Shown piece after piece: positions 1-12,988 of a DNA stretch of 64,000 bases. Every line of letters starts with the position of its first letter. The stretch's first letter is position 1. A program made the translations under genes and the position numbers. Source of the stretch: Schizophyllum amplum (taxonomy: Eukaryota > Basidiomycota > Agaricomycetes > Agaricales > Schizophyllaceae); NCBI GenBank assembly GCA_007026445.1, contig VDMD01000003.1, positions 1,488,001-1,552,000 on the forward strand, written 5' to 3'. The notes under the pieces were generated by a model, which searched no databases, had not been told where the DNA came from, and saw nothing but the letters and a program-made list of their open reading frames with translations.

Positions 1-1076
1 CCATCCTCTGACTTCTCCAGACTTCTCCACGTCAGGCCGGAGGCAAGGCACCGGTTGGCCCTTTGGTCTTCATTTTATGATGCATTTCAACCGTGTAGGC
101 TTTCAGAGGCTTCTGCTTTGCGTTTGAGGAGCAAATAGAGCCGACACGACCACGCGGCATATAAAATGGAAGAAAAGCAGCCGGAGAATGATTTGTGGCA
201 ACCGGGTGGCAACGGTCGCAAGCCGAGCGCGAAGTCAGTGTTGTAAGTTGTTATTGCGTCCGGTCGGCTTGCGAACCGGCTCGGAGCAGAGCGACCGACT
301 CAGACCTCGCTCAACAAACAGACAGATCGATTGGAGCCGTCCATTCCAAGTGAGGCGTGAACTGGCACGCAGTCTGGGGGCGTGGCCACTATCGCCATGC
401 AGCAGGTTTTGATATGTTCCCTCGCGGCCGTACACGGCGCACGCTCCTTACGCACAGGGCACGGTGTTGCCACAACGGGCACGATGCCCGGGGGGATTTC
501 CAACCTCTGTCGGTATTCTGCAGCCTGCAGGTGCCCTCGACCACTCCTCAGCGCCAGCACTGCGGAAAATCGAATGTCTGGCAAAAAAACGGGTTCAACA
601 ACATCTTCAGTACTACGTGCACCGTCCGACGATTCGTAGGTATCATACGCGCACAGGGAGGGCGGGCCAGAAAAGATCGTGGCGTACGGCCAAAAGACAT
701 TGGAGCACGCAGCCAGGGGATGTCGTGGCGCGCGGTAAGCGGCACTGCTAAAGTGTCCGTGAATAAGTACATTATATACAGGTAGGTGAGTACGTGGGGT
801 GGCAGTACGTGACAAGTGGATGGGGTGAGTACGCGGGGGTTGGCGCAGGGGAGTCTATCAATACAACGTGCGGGGTCCGTCCATATCCACAGGAGCGGTC
901 CATAATCCAAAGGAGCGTAGAGAGGCCGGGGCCCAAAGGAGCGTAGGGAGCCCAGGGCCCAAAAGAGAGTAAACTGTGTATAACAAACATGCAATAAAAA
1001 GGGTTCCGCGAGGGCGGACGACGACGAGTACTAGATGACGACGACTGGGACGACGACGAGCCGGTGCATGCAAGCC
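1..1076. other. left-edge non-coding stretch
   Basis: Overlapping ORFs occur in several frames on both strands, but none shows a recognisable domain or a convincing exon chain. It lies downstream of the minus-strand kinase gene that ends at 1077. The only structure seen is a short imperfect tandem repeat near 907-968. Confidence 0.5.
907..968. repeat. imperfect short tandem repeat
   Basis: The unit CCAAAGGAGCGTAG occurs twice about 25 bp apart, followed by a degenerate third copy (GCCCAAAAGAGAG). It lies in the 3' flank of the kinase gene. No function can be inferred. Confidence 0.5.
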
Positions 1077-2358
1077 TTAATTAGGATTGAACGACCAGAT
1101 GATCTCGTCCGGGTGGAATGTTGCCGGGTCGAAGATGCTGAGGCGGGCGCGCAGGTATAGCCGCCGCGCCTCCCTGCACTCGTCCCCGTTCTGCGCATCC
1201 GCCCACGCCGGGACGAGCTCGCTGAGGGTGCGCTTGATGAGCGCGATGTGCTCCTCGTACTCCTCCAAGTCCTGCTCGAGGAACATGGGCTGCACGGCCC
1301 ACAGGGGCACCGTGCGCGCGCCCTCCCAGTCGATAATGGCGAGCACGTCCGTGGGCGCGTCCGGCCGCACGAGCACGTTGTGCGGGAGGAGGTCGATGTG
1401 CTCGAGTACGATCGCGGAGCCGGGCGCGCTGCTGAAGAGCGCGGGCGGCGCGGCCTCGATGTCGGCGACCACGGCGGCCACGCGCGCGCGGTGCTCCTCG
1501 GAGAGCGGCTGCGGGTCGCCGAAGGCCATGTCGCGGCGTGCGATGGCGAGCAGCCACTCCTTGAGGGAGGTGAATGGGCCGCAGCGCGAGGGGTCTGGCG
1601 GCGCGGTGCGGTTGGCCTTCGCGGAAGGGTAGAACGTCGTGGGTCCGACAATGACGCTGTTGTCGACGGGGCCGGAGAGGGGGGCCTCGTACAAACTGCC
1701 GACGGAGGGGAAGCGCATGGACATGAGCTGGCCCCATATTCGAGCAATCTTGACACAGATCTCTTGACGCTGTTCTCGTGTCATGCTTGGCCATTGCTCC
1801 ATGAGGGGCACGCCGGGAATCTGGGGACGCACTGTCAGGACGCGTGCGAGCGAGGGCGAACGGACGAACGTATTCCATCATCATCCACTCGCCGCCCACC
1901 TCGCCGTCGTCATCCAGGTGGTGGTAAGTGACATCGGGGACGGGGACGGACGAGTGCTCCCTCACATACTTGAGCGTCGCGATCTAGCGCTCGTCAGAAA
2001 AAAGTACAGCCGTTCGGCGGGGCACGCACCTCGGACCGCATCTTGCTTGGGGGAGTGAGGCCAGACCCGTACGGACGGAAGCAAGGAGCGTCAATGCGAA
2101 CGATATAACGTTCGGAAGAAGGCAAAAGAGTGGCGACGTAGACCTATTGCGAGTTCAGCAGAGGTGTGATTCAATAAGGACGAACGAAGCGCACCATGTG
2201 GTGGGAGCCTTGGGAGCGAGTCAGTAGAGCCCAATGCAAAGAACAAGCCTCGCACCTTGCCACCATGGCTCGAGCTGGCACTGCTGGGCCGTGTGGGCTT
2301 CGATCTGCGCGACAAGGGCCGCCGTGTTGATGGGGACGGCGGGGGTCACGCTCTCCAT
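1077..2358 (-). CDS. aminoglycoside phosphotransferase / protein-kinase-like (APH family) protein
   Basis: Five exons on the minus strand: 2358-2256, 2208-2195, 2143-2030, 1983-1870 and 1820-1077. Introns are 46-51 nt, phases are consistent, and the product is 362 aa. The N-terminus runs WWQGSHHMVYVATLL, the glycine-rich loop region of fungal APH-like kinases, followed by ERYIVRI (lysine-equivalent strand) and MMMEYIPGVPL (hinge). The catalytic loop HIDLLPHN is at about residues 256-263 and the metal-binding IDWE at about 278-281, so the expected Asp, Asn and Asp residues are present. Family members phosphorylate small molecules, but the substrate cannot be told from sequence. The 14-nt second exon encodes only GSHHM plus split codons. 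It is supported by GT/AG borders, by phase and by the conserved G-S-x-N-like motif. The neighbouring CBM gene is divergent. Confidence 0.85.
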
Positions 2359-3072
2359 GGGTGCTCGATGGGCGCGAGGGCTTGACGCTCGACTGGAGGA
2401 AGATCACAGACTTCGGCAGCCACTCCTCATGGCTGGTAAATCCGCGCTCAGCACGCGGCGCGCGTCGCTAGCCTCCAAGCGCCGCATGCCTCGGCCCGGA
2501 CAAATCCAACGCACCATAAACAGCAACTGATCACTAAATTGCCAATTCATTTTACCTTCTCGACAGCGTGGGCAATAACAGGACAGTAAAAATCGAAGAA
2601 AATTTGCGGTTTAGGTCAAAAAATACGTGTGGCGTGAAGGACAGAACGCACGCATTGCCAATGTGGTTAGATGTTCCCCAGCAACCCAACCGAGCTCGAA
2701 GACTTGTTTTTCGTCTCCATTGCAGACGCCACCGGTGACGTAAGCCGAGTTGACGACTTGAAACGGTCGTCAACCCGGAGCCCGTCCGCGAGTCGGGCGC
2801 CCGACTCCGACGCCCGGACCGATGGTTTGTTGCCATGACGGCTGTGCCAGGCAGTGCGCGCATAAGAAATCGCGGTTGTTTTTTTTCTTTATTATAATTA
2901 CATTCGCGTCTTGTCCGCAACGTTCATCCGCCCTTTATTCCCGCGCGCCCGCCACCGCGTCGTATAATCCCCTCCTGCAGAGCGAGCACCCCGTATAATA
3001 CGCCCTCCGCATTCGCACAGATCCTTCCGACGCCCCTCCTTGCAGTCATTGTTTCTGTCACTGCCGCACTAG
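2359..3072. other. divergent intergenic region
   Basis: This is 714 bp between two divergently read genes. It includes two TATAAT-like stretches near 2962 and 2993, in the 110 bp upstream of the plus-strand start at 3073. No coding exon was recognised. Confidence 0.5.
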
Positions 3073-3386
3073 ATGCCGATTGAACGCGCCACGTCTGGTG
3101 TGCCCGCTACCACCGCGATTTGGAAGGAAGGAACGACCTACGAGGCGGGTGCACACGCGTGCATACCGTACAAGGTCAACAACCGATGGTACTCGCACAA
3201 CTATATCTGTATAGTGGGACGTGAGTTACATCGCGCGCCGCATCTCGTCTGTCAGTCCTAACATTGCCCCGCAGATCGTGCAGACAATACCAACAAGGTG
3301 CTTTGACGTGCGCCTTGCATCGATCGCTCAGTCTCTGACGCCACCCGCAGCCACCGAACTCGGAATACTGGCAACCCCGTCCGTAA
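3073..3386 (+). CDS. small chitin-binding type-3 / CBM5-12-like protein
   Basis: Three exons, 3073-3220, 3275-3297 and 3351-3386, give a 68-aa protein. Both introns have good GT-AG borders (54 and 53 nt), with branch-like TCCTAAC and CTGAC sites. The fold signature is W-K-E-G-T-T-Y-E-A-G near residue 17, YICIVGH in the middle and PPNSEYWQP at the end. This matches the W..TTY..G..V....Y.C...H...N.PP....W pattern of CBM5/12 chitin-binding modules. There is no signal peptide and no catalytic domain, so it may act inside the cell or be exported unconventionally. Further GT-AG candidates downstream (for example 3427-3475) could extend the C-terminus if the last exon is spliced before its stop; I chose the simplest end. 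Confidence 0.6.
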
Positions 3387-5564
3387 TCATCCCTGTAATA
3401 CATCGGAGACGCGCAGGTCTCGGGTACGTGGTCGTCTCCGCCCATCGCCGTCCACTAACCACTCCCGCTTGCAGCACAAGAGCCGAGCTGGCCGCGCCCT
3501 CGCACCATACTATACAGCCGCGACATATATATTATCACCAACAACACTCATATCTCGTATAGTCTCGACAGCATAGCGCTGGCGTGTCCGTGCCGCAGCG
3601 ACGTGTGCCGATCTACGAGGGCGCACGATCCGCGGGACTTGGCCAGCCCCTTCGTCCCTTCGTCCGGTTGCCAGCCCCTTCTTCGCCCTTCTCGCGGCTC
3701 GCGCGTCGGCCAGTCCCGCAATGTACCGGCGCATTTTTACTTATTACTGCTGTATTCTAGTTGCTCTCGCCCTCAAATCCTACATACGCGTACGCACTGC
3801 CGTACCCCCGCGCGCCGCTCTGCAGCATACATATACGCGCGCTCCGGGCGTGCGCACGCGCACGCCCTGTCGCAGCCCCTCTCCAAGACCGAAGAACTAC
3901 TTTACGCTGCACTACGCATCGTTAACCCCTGCAATGCTATTTGCTCTTTGCTGTGCTCATCGGCAGCGTGCCTGCTCATGGACAGATTTCAACTTCAAGC
4001 CGCTGTAAGCGTCGATTTCCAATCTTCTTCCAGGTCTCGGCCGCGGTCTGCAGGCGTTGCATTGTGCTTTGGGACGGGCAACAGCTCGCCGCGCTCCCCC
4101 TGGTCTCCCCTCTCGCGCGCCCTTGTCCCGTCAGCCGGACGTCATCATCTTTTCGCCGGTTCTCCCTGCACGACCTTGCAGGTCCCGCCGTAACTCCCTC
4201 ATCCAATTTATGGCGCACATCAGGCGCACATCGTCCGAGCGGAGGCTTGCGCGCGCGCCACCGACGTGGCCTCGCATTACCATCTCTTGATGTCGGTTTG
4301 ACCAACTCTCAATTTCGCTTTGACTAACTCCCGTCGCCGACCTCGCACATCTTTTCCTGACAAGGCCTTCCGCATTCGGCTGCACCCTTGGCACCCACGA
4401 GGGCAATGACCATTGTCGGTACCCCCGACGGCAGGGCAAGGGCAGGGCGCTGGCTCGAGGGCGATGCTGGCACCCACGAGGGGAATGATCCGCGGCGATT
4501 ATCAGGACATCGATCCTCGCTTGGGGCAATTCTCGTATTCTGCGGGGCCCGCCCGCGCGAGGGAGTCGGCCTGCATACCCAGGCCATCGATGTGCGCAGA
4601 GGAAGCTTTGAGCCAGGCAGAGGAAGCAATTAGTCCGTGCCACAGGGTGCGTCTTCGACTCAGTGGGTGCGACTTCGGCGCGCACGCAGAAGCAGGTCGA
4701 TCCAGGCCCTCCGAGTCCTTTGTCCGCTGGTACCTGTAGCGAAGGGATCGATGCAGCCCGGTGAGATTAGGTGGCGCGTCAATGCAGTGCAGAGCAGCTG
4801 CCGTCGTGCCGTGGTACGGGTCTTCGAGCTTCAGGGAAGTATACACTCAAAATAATGATGTTTACCCCAGCTTTCCATCTCTATGGACTCGAGGTGCAGA
4901 GATACAAAGGTGGTGTGGCTCGAGTTATGCCGCCGCGCTTGGTATCTTTTATCCACGCGACGTCGCGCTCCGGTGAACATGCGTTGGGCCTCATCCTGTC
5001 TGTCAGACCGAAGGAGCTGATAGTCTCCGGACTCCGACACGCACACTGATAGCGAATCCGTCCTTGTTTGTGGAAAACCAACATCTTTCGGCAGGTGCCG
5101 AGGAAGCCGTCAGGTCACGAAGTTGAACTTCAGCGTGATGGTGTGTCATACGAACGAGGTCGCTCCAAAATTTGTTCCAGTACCATGGCCACCATCCTCG
5201 CACTACAACGGTGAGGGAGCGATGGAGCGGGATGCAGGACAAACATGTACGCGTGTACGTCGTCGTTGGGCGGTTTGCATCCGCCGCAGTTGTTTACAAG
5301 CGGCAGCAAACTTAACGGAAGATTCGGATGTCGGGCTTTCCAGAGCTCTCTCCGACTCTCGTCCCATGAGGCTGTGGGGTGCGAGGAGGTGAGCTGAGCT
5401 GGCAGTGTAATAGTTGCTTAATCAAAAAAAAAAATGCCTTGACATCGTAAAGGACACTAAGCCCAAGTCGCGAGGCACGTGTGCCTGCGTGTGCCTCTCA
5501 GTCTCTTCCCTTGGTTATACATCCGCGCCGCCTATATCTGCGCTTGGAGTGATCTCCACATGCA
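3387..5564. other. gene-poor stretch before the transposon
   Basis: About 2.2 kb with ORFs in all frames but no domain, no consistent exon chain and no TIR seen. A short direct repeat (GGCACCCACGAGGG) occurs at about 4389 and 4470. It may hold decayed mobile DNA, but nothing can be named. Confidence 0.4.
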
Positions 5565-5572
5565 GCGGGATA
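5565..5572. repeat. 8-bp target-site duplication, left copy
   Basis: GCGGGATA lies directly before the left inverted terminus. The same eight bases occur directly after the right terminus at 9146-9153. A perfect 8-bp duplication marks the insertion and fixes both element ends. Confidence 0.85.
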
Positions 5573-5905
5573 CACCTAAGGCAGGGCCATATGAAATAGA
5601 AGTATACCAGATGGGCCCCGTAAATCAGCCATCAGAGGGCCCCAGACGGTCTACTTCCAACGAACTTCCGCGCCTGCAATCCATATCGGCGTCAGATCTC
5701 GCCCGAATATTTTCGCCAGGGGCGCTATCGCGTGCGCTAATTCACGTGCGCCAGGAACTTCGCGTAGTACAGAACTTCGAGAGGAAGTTCAACTTTGCGA
5801 ATTTCCAGTGTTCGCGTACTTCTGCAGCGCTGCTGGGCCCGCTGCTGGGCTACTCCCTGCTGCTGCGAGTCCCGCGTGGTATTGCGCGCTGCTACATCTC
5901 TTCGA
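5573..5905 (+). repeat. left terminal inverted repeat
   Basis: This arm matches the reverse complement of about 8829-9145 from the first base. Shared landmarks in order are the TTCATATGG block, GGGGCCC near the ATCAGCC motif, ATATTTTCGCCAGG, the paired GAACTTC/GAAGTTC motifs and the GCTGCTGGGCCCGCTGCTGGG block. Similarity fades near 5905. Confidence 0.8.
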
Positions 5906-6998
5906 GTCCGGCCTTCTCTCATCGTACACACCTGGACACCCGAACTTCCCTCACTACTTACATCCAGCCTCTCGACCCGCTCCCAATGCGCATTTTCGAG
6001 CCCGTATTTCTCACGGATCATCAGTATGGGAAGCTCCGTAAAATTAGAGTAGCTGTATCATACCAGATACTATGAAGTTCTGCTATGTATCAGTACATTA
6101 TTCGCCTTGAGCGCTCCTCGCGGCGGCTCAGTAAACATCGAGAGACTACGGTGGCGCGCAGGTGGCGCGTTCCCCTTGGGTGCCCGCGTGAGCCGGATCA
6201 TTGAGCCGGCCGATCCTTCTTGCACTTACTCCTGCGCCGAAATTTGTGGCGCTGACGCTGGAGTTCTTCTCAGCGCTGAACTTCCTGAGGTGCTGAATTG
6301 CACCCACCAGATTTCCGCAGAGCATCTCCTTGCATGACAAAGGTGTCTCCTATAGCCCTTATTATATAGCATAACGGACGGCTCATGTCCTCCGCTTAGA
6401 CGAAGCCCGCGCACCAGTCGGAAGTTCGAACTTCGAACTTCGGGACAGAAGTTGAACTAAGTTCGCAAAATTCCAGGCGTCACGTGGGTGCACCCACTGC
6501 CGACACCTGCAGTTTGCTTACACGGCTTTCACGGGCGCCGAAGACCATAGTATTATCCTACAACTAGTACCACCCATCAATATCATTGTGTAGATAAATA
6601 TATCGATGTGCAGATCGGACTCTGTGCGGCACGGAAGTTGCGAGCGCACCTCCACCGCTCCGATCGCTTTGAGGAGCTACCAGCAGCGTGTGACGGGCGC
6701 TGTCAATGTCCAGCGACAACTGTACCAGTTGCAGCTTATAGTCAGACAGTCCCGAGGCATTCTGACACCAATAGCACTTGGATTATGTGACAATAGACAC
6801 AGAACGAACGTCAATACCCGCTCTAGGGCTGCGAAACTTCGAGGCTGCTTCGAGAGATGTTCAAACCATGCAACACAAAGACCGAGAATCTGCAAGCACA
6901 TAGGCAGCTGCGGCAAAAAAATGCCGTTAAGCCTCGTGTACAATCATGCATTCAGCATATTTTGAGCCCACAATATGAACGAAAAGCGACATGGGGTA

Positions 6999-7148
6999 CT
7001 GTAGCATTTCGACCGTATGTTCAGTCACGCGTCACAACCGTTTTTCGGGAACCCCGCCAATAATTTTCTTTCGATTTATCGGGTTTTTGGAGAATTCTCG
7101 GATAAATTTTACGTCATAATTGATGAACATACGGTCGAAATGCTACAG
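6999..7148. mobile_element. 150-bp MITE with TA duplication
   Basis: Perfect inverted termini begin CTGTAGCATTTCGACCGTAT (25 nt each side inside the TA) and are bordered by TA at 6997-6998 and 7149-7150. Joining the flanks gives GGGGTACCGTAGTCTCG, which aligns with the other arm of the surrounding inverted repeat (GCGGTACTGTTAGTCTCG in reverse complement). This supports insertion at one TA. The TA duplication and size fit a Tc1/mariner-superfamily MITE. Confidence 0.7.
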
Positions 7149-8063
7149 TACCGTAGTCTCGAACCCAGCCGTTCGCCGCGCCACGGGTTCCCCTACTTGG
7201 ACCCACTAATCCACGTGAGAAACGTGATCCCACGAGGGCGGGATTGAGCGGAATTGAAAAGTTGGAACCCGTGAGCGCAGCGAACGTCTGGCGCATTCGG
7301 GCGCCCTTTCCTAGGGTGACCTCATAGGTGAAATTCGATTGTCTCGCGAACTTCGCGAGCGACAACCGCGATGCGTTGAGCGGTCTGAGGGAAAGTTCGT
7401 GACTAAGGCCTCATACATAGCTGTACCCACGTACCCCCCGCGTCGATGCAGGCTCCGTTGGCAGCACAGCGACGCGTCCATTGGGACTCGGGAGCGCGAG
7501 GGCTGCGTGGTGTCACGTGATCTTAGCTCCTAAGAGGGCTTTGCCAGCAAGGGCGGGAGCCACAGCCCTCACCCTTGTGATAAACCCCGCCGCGCCGCAG
7601 ACGCGACTATACTACACCTCAGAATCAATGCTAGTGCCGACACGAAGGGTTTTCCGCGGTGGCAGAGCGCAAACCGTCACCGTCGACATCTCACGCACCG
7701 CCACGTGGACGAAGTGCACGAGGGCTGAGTCAGCCACCCACTGGCGCCCAACCTTGTCGTTTTCCTCTCACCAAGGGGGCGGCCATGCCCAGATCTGTAG
7801 TCCAGCGTATCTTGGGCCACTTTACGACGAAAGCTCTCGAAGCTGACCAGTGCTCGCGTTCAGTGCATTCGCGTCGCTCGACCCTCGACCACGCGCGCGT
7901 GTTGTTTTTTCACCTATGACATCACCCTAGGAAGGAGGCCCGAAATGCACCAGACGTTGTGCCGCCCTCCTGCCCCGACTTTTTTTGTTCCTGGTTTGAT
8001 GGAGAACGTGGATCGGGCCGGAGGCGGCACAGCGGATGGGGACGAGACTAACAGTACCGCTGT
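7149..8063. repeat. nested imperfect inverted-repeat structure
   Basis: The arms at about 7149-7330 and 7911-8063 are diverged inverted copies. The clearest shared blocks are ACGTCTGG.GCATT.CGGGC...TTCCTAGGGTGA..TCATAGGTGAAA and GTAC.GT.AGTCTCG. The arms sit inside the larger element, suggesting an older palindromic insertion or internal duplication. Confidence 0.55.
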
Positions 8064-8828
8064 TTTGGAAAGAAGTTCTCGCGAACTTCCACATAGGTCT
8101 TGTGCACGGTGCTATGTAGCATAGGGGGCTCTATATTCAATAGAAGTTCATAGGACACCTGGAAGCTACGCAGCGCTCGCGCGAGAAGAGAAGCGGAGGA
8201 CAGACGGGGCGGCGAACGGGCCCGGACTGTAGGCATCACGTGTTATGTTCAATTTCGGCAAATGCCGCTTGCCAGCTAAACGGAAGCGCAACGCCTGCCA
8301 CCATGCGCGCTGAGCCTCTGGGGGCACCACCACGTGTCAAAAGACTCTAAGGCAACTCTATAGGGAGACCCCAGAGTATCCAGTGAATTTATTCAGGTAT
8401 TACGCACCGGAAGTTTGTGGACAGCGCGAGAAGGAACATGTTCCTCTGATTCGGAACTTCCTATTCAGTCATGCCTACCAAGGCGTACTGAGCGCTACTT
8501 CAGGCTATAGAGAGTGCCTCGCGCGTTGGGGCGGTAGCATCGTGCTCATCCCTCCCACTGAACTTCCTTGGAAGTTGATCTCGAGGATCGAGAGTGACTT
8601 CTTTACGTGCAGCCCCAGGCAGGCTGAGGCAGGGCACAATGGCAACGGCGCTCCGTGCTACACGTGCATGGAAGTGAGAGGTAGGGCAGCAACAGCGGCC
8701 CGCGCACAGATGCACAAGAAGTATATACATCGAAGTAGAGGACAATGGAAAATCGGAACTTCCTTGCGTTCTCCGAAGTCTTTAGCGCGGGCCGGCGAGC
8801 TACTGAGCAGGTCTCCCTCAAAAAGAGG

Positions 8829-9145
8829 TAGCGGCGCGCAATATTGCGCGGGATTCCCAGCACGAAGCGGCCCAGCAGCGGGCCCAGCAGCGCTGCAGAA
8901 GTACGCGAACGCTGGAAGTTCGCAAAGTTGAACTTCCTCGAAGTTCTGTACTCCGCGAAGTTCTTGGCGCACGTGAATCAGCGCACGCGATAGCGGCCCT
9001 GGCGAAAATATCCGGGCGAGATCTGGCGCCGATATGGATTGCAGGCGCGGAAGTTCGTTGGAAGTAGACCGTCTGGGGCCCTCTGATGGCTGATTTACGG
9101 GGCCCATCTGGTATACTTCTATTTCATATGGCCCTGCCTTAGGTG
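8829..9145 (-). repeat. right terminal inverted repeat
   Basis: Inverted counterpart of 5573-5905, ending in CTTAGGTG. Several GAAGTTC motifs occur at corresponding places in both arms. Confidence 0.8.
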
Positions 9146-9153
9146 GCGGGATA
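9146..9153. repeat. 8-bp target-site duplication, right copy
   Basis: GCGGGATA, identical to 5565-5572. Confidence 0.85.
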
Positions 9154-9369
9154 CGTCCAGTGGCAACCCTGAACGCAGATACGATTCCCTTTACACGTGC
9201 GCCGAACTTTTGGATACAACATGCTATCTATCGTACATGCGACGGCGCACCTCTGGTATACAATTTTTTTGACATCTACACCACCTCTCAACCGGAGACC
9301 GCGTCCTGGCGACACGTTGCCCATCTACACTGAGTCCGACTCCACGGCTACATCGTGCGAGTGCCCTGT

Positions 9370-11888
<2,519 letters not shown>

Positions 11889-12988
11889 GGTTCTGGATAA
11901 AGGAAAATCGAACGGCTAGACTTCAGGACAGCGATCGATTTGGCTGAGTCAATTATCGGCGGACGGTCCGGCCAGGGAAACGCGATCAGTCACAGGGTCA
12001 CGTCGCGTTTCGCGTCACTCTTCCCCTCGACTCGCAAAGCCGTACGAATTGAAAACAGCAAGATGTAGAGCGGTGGTCCTCAGGCGAGGCTATCACACTG
12101 CGAAAAAAAGATCAGGATGGTGTGTCCCAAGCCAAGGCGCGAATCGCATCTTGCAATGGCCTAGTACGCAAGGCCGACGTTGGCTCGGCACTGTATACTT
12201 GGACACAGGTCAGTAGAGAGCCAATGAAAGCTATCCCATAAGCTGTGCCGTCCAGCCTGCCTATCCATGCTGGACTCAAGTGTTTTGGGGGAGTATTAAC
12301 GTAGCAAGATGCTTGGTTGACCACTCAGTGCACAGAGCGACCCACCGGATGATCAGAAGTGCTGCCAGGATTCTCATCCTGTTCACAGAGCTCTTCAGGG
12401 ATAGAGAGAGGCTGCTTCAGATAATACGTGGTATACATGGCGGCAGGAAGAAAGGTCGAGCAAAGCAGGACAAGGCGGCCGCGACGACGTGACGCCATAG
12501 TCCGGCAATTGCCGAAGCCCTTGGACGCCATTGGCATACTAAAGTCCAGCGTTCCGTGACAGCATCCTTCAGAGTGACTTCCCCTCAACTGTGCGCAACC
12601 TTGCCTTCCCCCTAAGGGGCGAGCCCTCGATCTTATGTTAAGCCTGCGTCTCGTCAAGGATCTCCTGGATATGGTCACATCGATTGACATGTCCGCTCCT
12701 GGACCTTTTGCGCCGCCCTCTGCCCAACGAAGTTTCTCCACTGGCGCTCTGCAGGGCGCAGTCCATCAGCACTTAGTACAGGTCGCTGGGAAAGTGCGAT
12801 ACATCGGCCAGTGAACCTGCAGATGCACCCACATATCGCGCGTGACTGACGCTTCGCTGTATACTCGCCTTCGCTGGTGATACTCACGCGAGTGCTTCCT
12901 CCTCAGGGCTATTCATTCACAGCTTGCTATATGGCACCTCTTACTCTCGCTCTCTCGCCCGCCCTCTTCTTTAGTCACCCATTCCGCC
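11889..12988. other. divergent promoter region, no gene recognised
   Basis: 1.1 kb between the fusion gene (-) and the dioxygenase (+). Minus-strand ORFs around 12325-12887 show no domain or exon logic. Confidence 0.45.

Larger units (their letters stand above)
5573..9145. mobile_element. 3.57-kb long-TIR DNA transposon, non-autonomous, 8-bp TSD
   Basis: The two ends are inverted copies starting CACCTAAGGCAGGGCCATAT and are alignable for about 320-330 bp with small gaps. The element is flanked by a perfect 8-bp duplication. Eight-bp duplications are typical of hAT, P and some Merlin-like elements, but TIRs this long are more usual in Mutator-like or foldback elements, so I do not assign a superfamily. 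No transposase domain or long believable ORF was found, so it is probably mobilised in trans. The body carries about twenty copies of GAAGTTC/GAACTTC, concentrated towards the ends, and nested insertions near 7.0-8.1 kb. All ORFs inside look spurious. Confidence 0.8.

Noticed and set aside
300..815. 171-codon minus-strand ORF
   Set aside because: No domain and no supporting exon logic; overlaps equally long ORFs in other frames of GC-rich DNA.
8383..8931. 182-codon plus ORF inside the transposon as a transposase candidate
   Set aside because: No DDE/D or zinc-finger motifs, and its end runs into the right TIR; composition looks like chance.
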